In this document: positions 48,975 to 61,500 of the stretch, piece by piece
How positions within the stretch are numbered: position 1 is the stretch's first letter
Layout of the letters: each line of letters starts with the position of its first letter
NCBI GenBank assembly: GCA_019914945.1
Contig: CM034099.1
Span: 5,518,001-5,582,000, forward strand
DNA from: Typha latifolia
Lineage: Eukaryota; Streptophyta; Magnoliopsida; Poales; Typhaceae
DNA length: 64,000 nt
Reading direction: 5' to 3'
Notes under the pieces: generated by a model
Databases searched by the model: none
What the model was told of the DNA's origin: nothing
What the model saw: the letters and a program-made list of their open reading frames with translations, nothing else
Position numbers and translations under genes: made by a program

Positions 48975-51900
48975 CGCGCGCGCGCGTGCTCTCATATCAT
49001 GGCGATATGTGACAGATGGCAGTCGCAAGGGCAGCATAAGTGAGCTCTCTCCTCTCATATGTGTGCTTCTTTCTCTCACTCCCTCTCACTTCCTTACTCT
49101 CACTAATCAGCCCCATTGGCTCCCACCCCACCAGTGGCTAGTCGGCCACCTTTTTTCAGCCTCCCTGTTTCTCTCTCTCACTCTCAATAATATCACATAA
49201 ACTTAGGTGTTTTTTTTTGCATGTATTTTTGCTAATTGCTATTCTACCAAGAGACTGATATTACTATTTGTGAATTATTGCTTGTGATTACTGTTTGCTA
49301 TTGTGTATGTTTGTTATTCTATTGATTTTATTGTTTGTAATTGTGATTATTGTTTGTGTGTTAGTTGCTATTCTGCTAGAGGAATTACTGTTAATTTTTC
49401 TATAGTATACATTATGTATCATATATAATTATTTTTAATTTTTTTATATATTAAAAATGCTAGACAACCCTGGGCGCCTTCATACAGCCTAGGCACTATG
49501 CGTTGGGGTGACCGTCTGTAAATTGTGGCCATGGCCATCTTTCAAAACATTGAGCAACATATTCTAATATCAAGAGCACTTTACTAGAACTCACTGCCTC
49601 TTTACATTAACAACTAGCTTACTAGAATGATGAGACAATATGGATCTTTTTCCCTCGTTCAACTCTATTTGGTGCAACATTCTTTTTTAAGTGTTATCAT
49701 GTCTCCTCTTACTACTTTCTCCCATGTCAATATTGGTCTTGTTTTTGAATCTGAAGGTACCTTCTACTTGCACAAGTTAACTCCTTTGAACTACTGCACT
49801 AGTGGTTTCTCCAAACTATTTCAATCAATCTTAAATTATTCCATATAGGTGCTAACCTACACTACTGTTGTATAACAGTATTTATTTTATCTTTTGTTAA
49901 TCTTATTCATTATCCTCAGCATTCTTATTGCGCTTGATGTTTCCTAATAGTGAAACATCTTATCCATAAAGTAGGATGGCCATGTAACTGTCCAATGCAT
50001 ATTTTCTTTAGCCTAGGCAATAAATAAGAATCATATAATTGGCTAGAGGTGCTGCATTATTTTTAACAATCCTCTACTTCTATATGCAATGTTCTCATCA
50101 ATCTCTGATTCTTGTTGAATTACAGATTCATTTATGATATAGGACCACTAACAAAAAGATTTTAGATCATTTTGAGTCAGTCTTGAGATATCCTTGGCCA
50201 TGCTATGGCATGCTGGTGGCCTTGGCAGTTGTCTTTAAGCCATTGGCACGTTTGGCCATTTCAGACACTGGCCTTGACAAGTCTTTTTAACCATTAGAAG
50301 AGATGAACCATGCCTATGGCATAACAAGCAATTTGTGTGTGTGCATATATATATATATATATATTCTTCTCTGTTTCAGATCCTGCTTAATCTATCTGTT
50401 CCTAGATTTAAAGAATCATCTTTATCTATCTATGAACTTTGGATTTGACGGTTTGTTAAACATTGTTATTATGTTTTTCTAATTACTTTGACTTCGAGGA
50501 TGTTGTATAAAGTAAGTTCATTGTTGTCATGCATTACATGGAAGTTCTGATTGCCTGATGCTATGCTGCTACAGTACTTTTCTTTCAGGCAAGACTAGTC
50601 ACAAGGATGTGAAGGACAAGAACAACTGGCTTCTGAAAGCATATTATGGCCACCGTCCATTCATGGCCTTCTGCTGTGTGGCATCTGAGGTGGTTAATCC
50701 TACAAATTTCTTGTGTTTTATGTTCATTTCTTGCATATTTCTTTGTCAAATTAATACTCTAATGCAATATTATAGGTTCTTTACATTATTCTTTATCTCC
50801 TTGCTGATGAGCAAACAACGAGTGTTCTTGATGTAAGCCTAACTTTTCTTTTGTTGCTTCTTTGTTATGTAAAGCTCTTAGCATTACAATGTTTCCTGTA
50901 TAACAGGTTTGTCTTAGTACCATAAAGGAGACGCCACTTCTTTCTCTCTCATTCTTTGTAACTCTGATTGGATGGGCAGTAAAGCAAGTAATCAATGTCA
51001 TACAGGTAACTAATTTGTTCTTTCAAGTAGCTTTTAGGTTTCCTAGATATAGTGATTTGCTATCTGATAAGAATCTTGTGCTAAAGTTTGTTCAGAGCCA
51101 TGCATATAGAACCGTCTCCTGCATATTATCTTTATGGAGTGCATCTGTGGCCAGATTATGCCAACCTCTTGCCTGTTTGTGTTGGCCAGGATGAAGGGGA
51201 TTTGTTGGGAATTATAAATATTAAAATTAAAGGGAACCAAAACCAGAAAGAGAAAGAGCATGCTACCGCCAATAAATCAAGAGATGTATGTACCTCCCAG
51301 AATTGTGCTTGCTATAGGGCATCTTGTTTTGACAAGTAATTAACACAAGAATAATACTACCACTATGCGCTATGAATTGAGAGAAGACAAAAGGAGAAAA
51401 GTGAGGGGGTAATGGGTAGAAGACAAGAGTTGTTTGCTACACCGCAACAGTACAGTCCGTCACCTCTGTCTATAGCCACAGGCTCTCTACGTGAATCCAA
51501 GCTTGAGTTTTTTACTTAAGAAAAACTGTCATAGGTCTGTATAATATGACTAGGGCTGTCAAAATAGCTCGCCAGCTCACGAGACTCGTGAGCTTGGCTC
51601 TTTTAGAGCTGGGTTTTCTAACTCGAAATATTAACTGAGCCGAGCCAAAGCTTGCTTGAGCTCAGCTCAAATTAGCTCGATATATATATATATATATATT
51701 GTATGTTTAAAAATTTATAATAATTAGTTATAGCACAATTGATAATGCACTTTAATCTCAAATAGAATGATATGAATTCGAATCCTAGATTTTCATGTAA
51801 AAAATTAATTTTTTAAATTGGTTGGATGACATTTAATCCCGGACTGGGAAATGAAGAGTTAGGAATCATCTTTATATGTAACCAACTCTCAAAAATTATA

Positions 51901-54289
51901 TTATTATAGCTGAAAAGCAAATATGTAATAAAAAATTTTAAAATCCGAGCCAGCTCGATAATGTTATCGAGTTGAGCTTAATTCTAATAATTTTATAGCC
52001 GAGCTGAGCTGAGCCCAGCTCGCTCAAGCTAGCCTCGTGTACACCCCTAAATATGACCATCATTATAGTGGGTCTAGGGCTGTCAAAATGATTGAGCTGG
52101 CTCAAGCTCAACTCAATTATGCTCAATCAAGCTTGGCTCAAAAATAGGCTGAGCCGAACTTGATCTTGAAACTAGGTGATCATCGAACGAGCCGGTCGGG
52201 CCAACTAGGTCGGGTCTATTCTCTAGGCCATTCGTGAGTGGGTCGGGCCGAGCCGAGTTTAGCCAAGCTAAAATAGTCTAGCCTATTGCCTCCTATCAGA
52301 CCATGAGAGAGTGGGCTCGGGCTAGGCAAGTGGGGTGGGCCGAGCTTAATGGGCAGGTTGGGAGCTCTATCTTCGTCTCTGGATTACCGACCACCAAGGC
52401 CAAGCAGCGAATAGGCTGGGTGACGGTGGCGATAGAGCCCACGTGGTTGCAACTCGTTGGCGGCTGGAGGTCATATCGGCAGCTGGGGTTTAGGTGGCCG
52501 TCATTGATGGAGATAAAAAAAATTAGGAAGGAGTAGAGAGATAGAAAATATGAAAGAAGTAGGGACTAGAGAGCCATCGGAGAACTAGATCCCATCTACT
52601 CATCTACACGGTTGCACCTTCATCACCTTTCGGTTCGTCGCATTCTTTAAACCCTAGATTTTTTTCCCCTCTTAGACCGCGAGATCTCGATTCTTGGACC
52701 GCATTGTATGCTGGTGCTTAAATTTTGGTGAGATTTGGAGACATTATGTGATGTTGACTTTGAAGAGATCTGTGGTGGTGACATTGAAGACTGCATTGTC
52801 TTCTACTTCCCTACTCAGTGAATGGTAGATCTATATTGCTCATTGCTTTCCTCTTATTCTTCTACTCTTCTTCAAGGTAAGACAACTAGGTTGAACTGAT
52901 AATTTTGGAGTGAGTTGTTGGATAGGCAGGGCCTATGAGCGGGCTTCTAGGTCGGGCCGGGCAAAGGGCTAGCTTGTACTAGCCCATAGCAATTTGGGCT
53001 TGAGCCAAGCCGAGCATAGGCGGGTTGGGCTAGACGATCACCTCTACGTACGACTATGTCACCTTTTTCATTAAAGATAGAAAAGAGCATCTTGCTAATC
53101 ATTATAAGGGTACAACCTTATTATGTTCCATATCCAATTCTCCACAACCTACATATGGCAATGGTGTGTCTGTGCTGGTTGCTCCCATACATGTTCAATA
53201 TGCATATCAAATCATATGATAATTGCAAATTCTATATCTGTATGATATCTGTATGAAAAGTATGTAAGATACACGACGAGTATTTGATACAAAGTTTTCA
53301 TGTTATTCTTGCATCAACAAATCAAGTTTTTAATACTCGTTGTCATTCTACGTTTAATTATGATTTACTTTTAATTATTGAACTATTGTCAATTAATAAA
53401 TATATTCAATTATATTATGTGTTGAATTATATTTCTACTTGACTATTACTATATTGATAAAATAGGTCATTTACAACATTGCCTAAAGATAAATTACTCT
53501 AATATAGTTTTTAATACATATATTCAAATAAAAAATGTCTAAATACCCCTAAAACATATATTAGAGGTGTACGTGCCTTCGGCACAATAATCCTTGAGAT
53601 GAAGATCATGCTGCATGTCACATTGGACAAAGTGTTGAATGCCTGCATTAAATGAATAAGTTCTGCTTATGTCCCTCAACTTTTTTGAGATTTTTTTCTT
53701 AATTCTTGTTACTTGATGTGCGAAGTTTGTAATGAGTCATTTACTTGAGTCTGAAATTTCTGATATATCTCATAGGTTTGTGATATTTTTTGTTTATTAA
53801 TAAGTCTGCCTTTAGCATAAGAATTAAATGTTTGCTTGGCTTGCCAAAAATTTGTTTTCATCCTTCAGAGAATAAATTTGCCTTCTAGGAGCAAGTTTCG
53901 GATGGCAGATCTTGGAATAATACATAAATTTAATGCCACCCTAGATCCTGTTAGAGTGGCAGTTTGGTTGTAAATATTTGGAGCTTTTTCAATGTCTAGT
54001 TCTCTGGCTAATCATGTATCGTTTGATCAACCACACTACAACATACTCTGAAAATAATGAGTGAAGTGAATGATTATTATATTATCCTATTCAGTTCTAT
54101 GAATTTATTCATCAGTTTGATGTCTACATAACTTTCAATTTTTATTGACTGACACTGATTTTTTGCAGTTGATATCTACTGGGCATTCTACTGTTCTATT
54201 CCTCGGTATTTTATTTTATTTTTTATTGATTGCAGATGAAAACAGCTGCAGATTCATGTGTCTTCTATGACACAAAAAGAAGCAAGTAA
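46304..54289 (+). CDS. PIS: CDP-diacylglycerol--inositol 3-phosphatidyltransferase (PI synthase)
   Basis: Ten coding exons join in phase: 46304-46364, 46648-46732, 46816-46865, 47576-47615, 47760-47804, 47875-47940, 50575-50689, 50776-50832, 50907-51005 and 54236-54289, giving 223 residues, the normal size. The protein is an integral membrane enzyme of the ER that joins CDP-diacylglycerol and myo-inositol to make phosphatidylinositol. The CDP-alcohol phosphatidyltransferase motif D-G-x2-A-R-x8-G-x3-D-x3-D is perfect at residues 56-78 (within DGLDGWFARKFNQVSTFG and AVLDMVTD). Other conserved parts are LSVYLYIPNIIGYFRII, PGLIFLLLLGLDITSHWFQM, DKNNWLLKAYYGHRPFMAFC, EVLYIILYLLADE and the C-terminal VFYDTKRSK. 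Hydrophobic helices fall in exons 1-2, 5-6, 8 and 9. Many tiny exons are typical of this gene. Introns 6 (2.6 kb) and 9 (3.2 kb) are unusually long, the latter because of transposons. Confidence 0.95.
48914..48986 (+). repeat. (TC)n microsatellite followed by a (CG)n run
   Basis: About 29 TC units to 48971, then CACG leading into a (CG)6 run at 48975-48986, in PIS intron 6. The CG run is alternating purine-pyrimidine. Confidence 0.92.
51551..52049. mobile_element. hAT-like MITE with 8-bp target duplication
   Basis: A 499-bp element flanked by the identical 8-mer AATATGAC at 51543-51550 and 52050-52057, the duplication length typical of hAT elements. The left end reads TAGGGCTGTCAAAAT and the reverse complement of the right end TAGGGGTGTACACGAG. 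Subterminal parts are rich in GAGCTCG/AGCTCG motifs in both directions. The middle carries a tRNA-like box A/box B pair at 51731-51785. No transposase. Confidence 0.82.
51731..51785 (+). repeat. tRNA/SINE-like box A and box B inside a hAT MITE
   Basis: TAGCACAATTGATAATGC (51731-51748) resembles a tRNA box A region and GAATTCGAATCC (51774-51785) a box B with two changes from GGTTCGAATCC; spacing fits a tRNA head. This suggests a degenerate SINE or tRNA-derived insert carried in the MITE. It cannot be a working tRNA. Confidence 0.4.
52075..53048. mobile_element. Second hAT-like element, PIS intron (probable)
   Basis: Starts TAGGGCTGTCAAAATGA, sharing its first 16 bases with the neighbouring element, and the reverse complement of its likely right end reads TAGAGGTGATCGTCTAGCC. 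Both subterminal zones are rich in GGGCCGAGC/GGCTCAAGC motifs. Flanking 8-mers AGTGGGTC and CGTACGAC do not match, so the right border is uncertain. Confidence 0.5.
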
Positions 54290-57200
54290 AGCACAAATGC
54301 TGCAATGTTGAGTTTGATGCATGCCTGTACTCTTCAGTTTAGAAAATTTCGGAATTGTTTCACACGGTTGCTCGTGTTATTTCATGGACAAGTAGAGAAA
54401 TTTAATCCTCTATACTGGAAGTGCCCCAGGAACATTAGTCCGGATTAGTTGCATAGTGTCGACATAACGGTATTTTTTGCAATATTAGATGTCTGGATTT
54501 GGCTTCAAACTTTCATGTCTATCAAGAACTGATCTTTGATGGTCCTTTTAGTGTATGATTGAATAACAAGATATTGATTTATTAGGCTCGCTGTCATGGG
54601 ATGTTCCCTTTTGTAGGTTTACTACTGATGTGATATTAACTGTTTATCTGGAATGCATGGGACAGGAGAGAATGGTGACTTTGCTTTTTGAAAATCCATC
54701 CTTGATTTAGCACATTCGTCACTGTGCAACAAGTTGAAGAGAAGGATATCTACTTTCATGTTCATGATATATTAAGCTCCCAAAAATAGTCGGTCAATAC
54801 AAAATATGCATTCGAAGATAAAACAGTTGCAATTTTGATGTATTATAGGCTAAAAGAAAACCCCTTTCAACCAATCGTCAAATCAATGGCTTGGAGATTT
54901 CAGGGCAGACTAGTTGGTTTAGGTTGCACCTTTGACCTTACCTAACTCAAACACTGGTCAACCATAACTAAACATAAGAGAGGATGTACCAGTGCAAAAG
55001 ACTACCAATACATACAAGTTCTGGAAGGGATTATGAATCCTCACAAACTCAAACAGTAAAACAAGCATCAAGTTGCACCTCTGGTCGTTATAGTAAAGCA
55101 GAAGCCCTCCAATGCCATTGCCAGCTACCAATGGCAGCATCAGTAAGGAATAAATATTCAAAGCATTTCATATGAACTGGGTGAACTAAAAATACCAATC
55201 GATCCTCCTTTAGCCCTACGTGGGTCAGCTAAGTGAATGGAGTTTACCACACAAAACTAGAATAAAATAAAAGAGAAAGAACTGCACTTTCTGTTGTATT
55301 TGGTTCTTCTGATATGCATCTTCAATTAGGATGTCTTGTAATTCAAAATCATATACATGGTTATAAGACGCTGCGCATGAAAATCTAATACATAAGCTTT
55401 AGTACATCGTCCAGGCACAATTTTACTCCCTACACGAAAAAAAAACGGCAACACATTGCCAGAATAACGTAGATATAGAGGATGTGCTCAGTAACAAGCC
55501 ACCAGTAACTCCAAGAAATAATACTTTTTCCAGATAATCAACAGAATTGGATAGGAAACGACATTAAGTGACTTCATATATGACATAAAGCCCAAAATGA
55601 CTTGCATTGAACACAAGGCAAATGAAATCCTTATAAAGCTTTTTCACAGCATGAGATAAAAGAAAAATAGCTGTAATACTTACCAAATTTTTTAGCCTTC
55701 TGTTGTAAATAAGGATTCATTACAGATTGCAGCAGAAGGCCAAGAAAAAAAATGGGAAAGCAGATGAAGATTCAGCTGAAAATAGTGAAACAAAAAAATT
55801 CAGCAGGACTTCTTTCTGCTAATGTCATCTTCAATGCTTCATCCATCATCAAATGAGAAACCAATCGTATCTAAATAAGGAAAATATGTCATTTCACCAC
55901 ATTTGCATCTGGTGCACCGTTTTTAGAAACCAACCAGATCCTGTCATTAGGACAAAATCAAATATTTGAAATTAGCCTTGAAATGAAGATAAAAAAACTG
56001 AAACGTGTAAATCACAGAACACCTGAAACAGTTTTATGAATAGGAATTTAGTGCAAAGAATGGTAGCCTCAATAATTAACCATCATTATCAAAACAAAAA
56101 TAGACAGACTTTGCAGATTTTCAAAGAAACAAGCAACTTTTATAAAGAAACAAGTCTATTAACTTTGTAAGGCATTATCATTATACAACTTTAACCGCTA
56201 ACTCACACAAGTGATAACTGCCTTTGCCGTGTACCTGTTGACGGATAAACTATGTACAACCTGACAGTAAAGTAGTGCTGAGTGTTCCTATAGTATGGAA
56301 TCCGCTCCTAACAGTGTACAACTATGTGGCATCCAAAATTCCAAATTGAAGATCCGTGTTAACTTCTCCTAGAGTACCTAGATACCTGGTGACATCACAT
56401 CATTTAACAATTTTTCTATGGATCAAATTGGTGCAAAATAAATGGCACAAACTAGTGTTAACAAGCTAGAATGCTCTACCACACTTACATATTGCCACTC
56501 CAGACATATTATTTTGATCTGCATATATTATTACTGTCTAACATGTATGCAACTTAAAACATTTTTTGATGCTTCTCCAGCATAGAACAAATGAATGTGC
56601 ATCTTTCCAGTAAAACCATCTACTTTATAATCATGCAATGATTAAGAGATGACGGCATGTGTGAGATTTGGTCCAAAACAAAATTTTAAGCATCTCAGAC
56701 AACACAGTTAACATCATAGATCCTGCAATAAAGACATTCCATTAAATATGCCTAACATGACTCACGTCCAACTAGCTGGGCTCCTACATATAACTTGAAA
56801 CTACACTTTCCTGATTTGCTATAATATTTCCCAATAATTATGATATCATAATTAGATATTATGAGGATATAATAAAGACTTCAAGGAATAAAAAAAAATG
56901 ATAGGATAACTACGAGGAAAGTCAAATAAATCACATTAGGATAATCACTCTTTTAAACAGAAAAAGTATTCAGATTATGGATACATTAACATGCCCAACA
57001 GAGGAGTATTGAGAGAATGACAGCTTTTGAACTGGACTGCTACTATTAGTCTTAGACTCCTAGTTAACCTATTTCCGGTCTATTTACAGGGTTGACTTTA
57101 GAAACAAAAGCATGGAATATTTTAAAAAATTGGAAAAGTTTTTCTTTTAATTTTATGTACATGCTTATTAAGCTTCTCTTTCCAAAATCTCTTGACTAGA

Positions 57201-58511
57201 AAAGTATGGAGAAAAACAACCACCAACATCAAACTGAAGTTCCATAGACCTCACATTATTTTCACACCCAAGTCATATTATGATCTGTCTCTTAAATAAC
57301 GTATCATATGGTCCTATTAAGATCTGTGTCTGAAGTAATGTTCCATTCCGATTATGATTTGTCTCTGAAGTAATGTTCCATGAAATAGTTAACAAAACAG
57401 CAATCAGGGTCATCTAAGATAAATCTTCCAGACTTATCTCAAGAAAAGAAAAGCGGGAGAGCAGCTTGCAATGAAAAATAGAAGGCAAGTTTGTAGATAG
57501 ATCTGTTGCATTATAGGCTGCAATTTATGTTCTTTAAAAATACCATTATGGATCTCCATAATTCTTTTTTGACAAATTCACTCAGAAAACCAAAGAACCG
57601 ATAATTTTAAGGCACACATTTCCACTTTTCTCAAGAACCTATTTTGCAGAAGTCATGTTCAGTAATGATCTAATACATTACGAGAAAGACTAGTATCGCT
57701 TACTACAGATGAATAATTTGTTTATTCCTCCATCTTAACCTTCTGCTCTGTTTGTGCTACAATGATACTGATTGCCATAACATCATCCAAATTATCATTA
57801 TGCATCAGCATTCATTTTTGCATATCTCATTCCTATTCAGTTTCAGTCATTGTTGAACTCAAGTTACCCAACGACTTGCTTTTCTCATTGGATAACTGTA
57901 TCCTATAAAACATATCATGAGCCCATTGATCCAGACAGGAGTACAATCTCCATGAACTTCTAACTAAATAGCCATGATCGACATTCTAACTATTGTTACT
58001 AAAATTGATCTGTTACTGCATTACGTAGCAACTTTCCACTCAGGAGTCCACCCTATCCAAAGATAACATCACGAGTAAAACGAAAGTGGATAGAGGAAAA
58101 ACAAAACATGACCACGATTCCTTTTCAGGCTATGAGCAATATTATATTCCAGCATTGATAACTCCTTTCAGACCAAGGTCATCAAGAATATGCAAAACAA
58201 GTGCCAACTAAGACATCCTCTGATTAAGAGATTCAGCAAGCACATATGCTGCTTTAAATTTATATCAGGATATCTCCAAATATACTGTGTTCTAGTAAAC
58301 AATATGAAAAGTAAAGAAGTATATAGATGGAAATATCAAGCAATGACTCCAAATGATAAAGTTGACAAGCACATAAACAGTTGCAAGTTGAAATTTGCTA
58401 CAACACTCATAGGTCTATCCAGTAGAAAGATCAGAGATCTATGGCTAGATCCTATCCATATCACATATTGAGTAAAATCACATGGAATTATAATAAGCAT
58501 GTTGATTCTTA
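54290..58511. other. Convergent 3' flanks of PIS and the coiled-coil gene; long gene-free stretch
   Basis: The first few hundred bases should be the PIS 3' untranslated region. The rest, about 4 kb, is AT-rich with no frame that shows family character; the 93-codon plus-strand frame at 58190-58471 looks random. The part near 58511 should contain the 3' untranslated region of the minus-strand gene. A repeated GATTATGATTTGTCTCTGAAGTAATGTTCCAT-like pair occurs near 57280-57380. Confidence 0.5.
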
Positions 58512-61500
58512 CTATCTTCTGGAAATCAATCCAGCTGCCGAGGACCTGGAAAATAAATGGTAAAAGGAATGATTTATCATAAGCTTGAGAAACAAGAGTT
58601 ACTTGTTAAATAATAAAGAAACTTTTTTTTTACCTTCCTGGCTGTTTGCTTCCATAACCATGTCTCCCATTGCTCATCCCTTTGTTGTGCGGAGGCAAAC
58701 TTGCTCTATCAGGATCTCTTCCATTTCCACCTGCAATGTATGCAGATGACTGACCAGGTCTGTTTTCAGTCAGTAAACTACTTGGCTCCTGCATATCCTT
58801 CAATTTACTTGAAACCTGTACATCAGAAAGCCTCTTAATAATGTTCACACTGCCACCATTATGCTGTTGATCATGTATTTTTGGAATCAGTGGCCGCTTG
58901 TCATATAAATCTCCAGGGTTATTCACAGCAGCACAATTTGCAGAAGCCACAAGATTCGTAGATCTGGAGTCGACTGCTGGAGCTTTTTTCTGGTGAATGC
59001 TCTGTGCAACAGGAGTAACAGCAACAGAAGGCAACAATGCTGGGTAAGGAGCAGATGATGCTGCTGCTGCTGCCGCAACTTTTGCAACTGCCGTAGTTGC
59101 AGATATAATTTGTTGTGCTCCTTCACGAAGGTGGATGAAGTCCCCTTCAATTACAAATAACTGGAATTGCAAAGTGAGAAAGATTTTGTGAAGAAGGCCA
59201 GGAAACTCAACTATACTCTAAAAAGAAATGAAAGCAAAAACCTACCTCAGGATGATGAGCCACAAAGTCATCTAGCTTTCCATAGTGTTTCTTATAATCA
59301 TGCCAGTGAAGAGGAGAAAGCATTTTCCCAAGTCTATTTGGTAGCTGAGCGTAAGAAATTAGTTATAACGAACAGTTAGTTCAATATTATTATGAAGAAT
59401 GTAATACTAAATATTGATTTTTTAATTAAAACATAATGCAAGCCATTTCAAGAGTAAAATTATAATTTGAGAAGAATTTAGATGCATTTTATTTTTTCTC
59501 TCTCCTCACTCACCTCTTGGACTTGTCTAGGGATAAAGTGGTATTGATTTAGGAACAAGGTTAGTGATCCTTCGCTGAGTTCAAGAAAAAGCCTTAAGGC
59601 TCAAACCAAACGGGAGCCTAAAGCCTACATATTTCTCCTAGTTAAATTAGAAAAGGCTCTTTATCTCATTGTGAGACTTCATATAATTAAGACTTTAACT
59701 GGAATAAAATCATCATCAAAAGCATAAATGAACTAGTTTTCCAAACCAAACTAGGAAGGACTCTTCATAAGGAGGCCTAACCCAACAGCCTTGCTATATG
59801 AACACTTAAACTGAGCAACCGAGCTGCCCTATTCTATCGATAACGATATCCAAGAATGCACCAAAGTATGTGTTAATGGGTTTTGATATTATATGGTATT
59901 ATTTATTTTAAAAGGATTTATTTGCAAGTGTGTTGTTCAGCTTTGGGATTTGAAGCAATAATCTTAGTCTCGTATTGGAAAGGACAAAGAATGAAAAGGT
60001 ATTTATAAAGAAAGCCTACCTATAATTAGTATTTGTGTGGCTAACCCAAAGATATGGTATCAGAGTATCAGAAAATCAACTTACAGTAGTGCTAATCCTG
60101 ATTCGGCCATCAGATCCAGAAGGAATAGCGCGAACTATGCAGGCCAGAAGAGCTCTCTCGTCTAGAAGAGAAGGCTCCGCCTTTCCAGGTAATAATGAAC
60201 GTGAAGTACGTCCAGATGAGTTAGGAACTTCCGCATAATTTATCATGTTTTTATTGCATTCAGATGCACCATTGGAACTTAGAGAGTTGTTTTGAGCAGT
60301 TGATCCAACCACAGTAGAAGCCAAGTGCTGTTGTCCGAATACTAAATCTTGTGATTGGTTAGGAACAGCCATGGTGCTTTCACCTTCGACCTAAAGTTTT
60401 TCATTAGACAAATGATTAATAGCATCATTTCACAGCAAATTTTGAGCTGCCAGTGAAAACTTAAAATTTTTGCAAATGTAACACAATAAGGTGACAACAA
60501 ACCTTTGGCTCACTCTTCTTTTCTAGTGGGTCAAGATTTAGAGAAGAGTTATACCGAGAATTTGCATCTAAGATCTTTTCTGGTTCTTCGGTAACTTCTT
60601 TTTGCTTGCCCTTCAAGAACATGTTATTAAAAAGTTAGCACCCAAAAAAAAGGATGAGGGTAACAAAACACTATGCAGAGATACAAGTAATTCAACTATA
60701 ACCTGCACTTCTTCACTTGATCCGCTGACTATATGATCGGACCTTTGCTGTTGGTTGACATGGGAACTAAGATGATCCGGATGGACCACCTGCCTTTCAG
60801 CAGTAAGTTGGTAGTTATAAGCAGCATCTGATCTTAAAACATTTTGATCAGTTTGGGATGTTTGCTGTTTTGTCTGATTAGGTATACGTGAGACATCTGG
60901 TACTGCCTAGAGTACAATAAGACAAGGAAAGTCAATATTGATAAATCATAGAAGGCATCATTGTACAGTCACGAGTTACAAGTTGAAAGATATTAACACC
61001 TGTTGGTTTTGCAAATGCTGGTGGTCAGAAATTGCAGTCAGCGGCTGAATATGACCAAGCTGAGATTGAGGAACAAGGGAGTTTGTTGATGTTGCAGGTT
61101 GAGGAAGACCTTGGGGATGCATCATATAAGGATGCATTGCAGAAATCTGTCCAGGAGGGAGGAAGGCACCACTTCCTAGTAAAGAAGGTGGTAGAGCCTG
61201 CACACCGAATTGGCATGTTTAATCTGTATCTAACAAAGAGAATAAACATAATCTCCAACATTTTTGCTTTAAACTATTATATAGTATAGTAGTATACCAA
61301 CTACGGGATTACCACAAAATTGCATAAGAAGATCACACAATTGGATATATCCAAGTAACATTACTACATAAAGCAAAAAGTTGAACTGCTCAAGAAAGGA
61401 AAGATGAGTATGGAAATGTACTCAATCATTTGGTTATCATATATTCGATTTAGCTCTTTAGTGTAGAAGAATAGTGTTGCAGAGATAAGATGTGCATATA

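Larger units (their letters stand above)
51006..54235. other. Large last intron of PIS
   Basis: A 3.2 kb intron with donor GTAACT and acceptor GATTGCAG. It contains two hAT-like elements (51551-52049 and 52075-53048) separated by 25 bases, which account for nearly half of it. The rest shows no gene. Confidence 0.8.

Noticed and set aside
48835..49200. Plus-strand 121-codon frame rich in Leu-Ser
   Set aside because: It is mostly the translated (TC)n microsatellite within a PIS intron.
51774..51785. tRNA gene suggested by a GAATTCGAATCC box
   Set aside because: The surrounding bases do not form acceptor, D or anticodon stems; the boxes are better explained as a decayed SINE-like insert in a transposon.
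58190..58471. Plus-strand 93-codon frame
   Set aside because: Composition is that of random AT-rich DNA; no motif, no splice context, lies in the 3' flank of a minus-strand gene.
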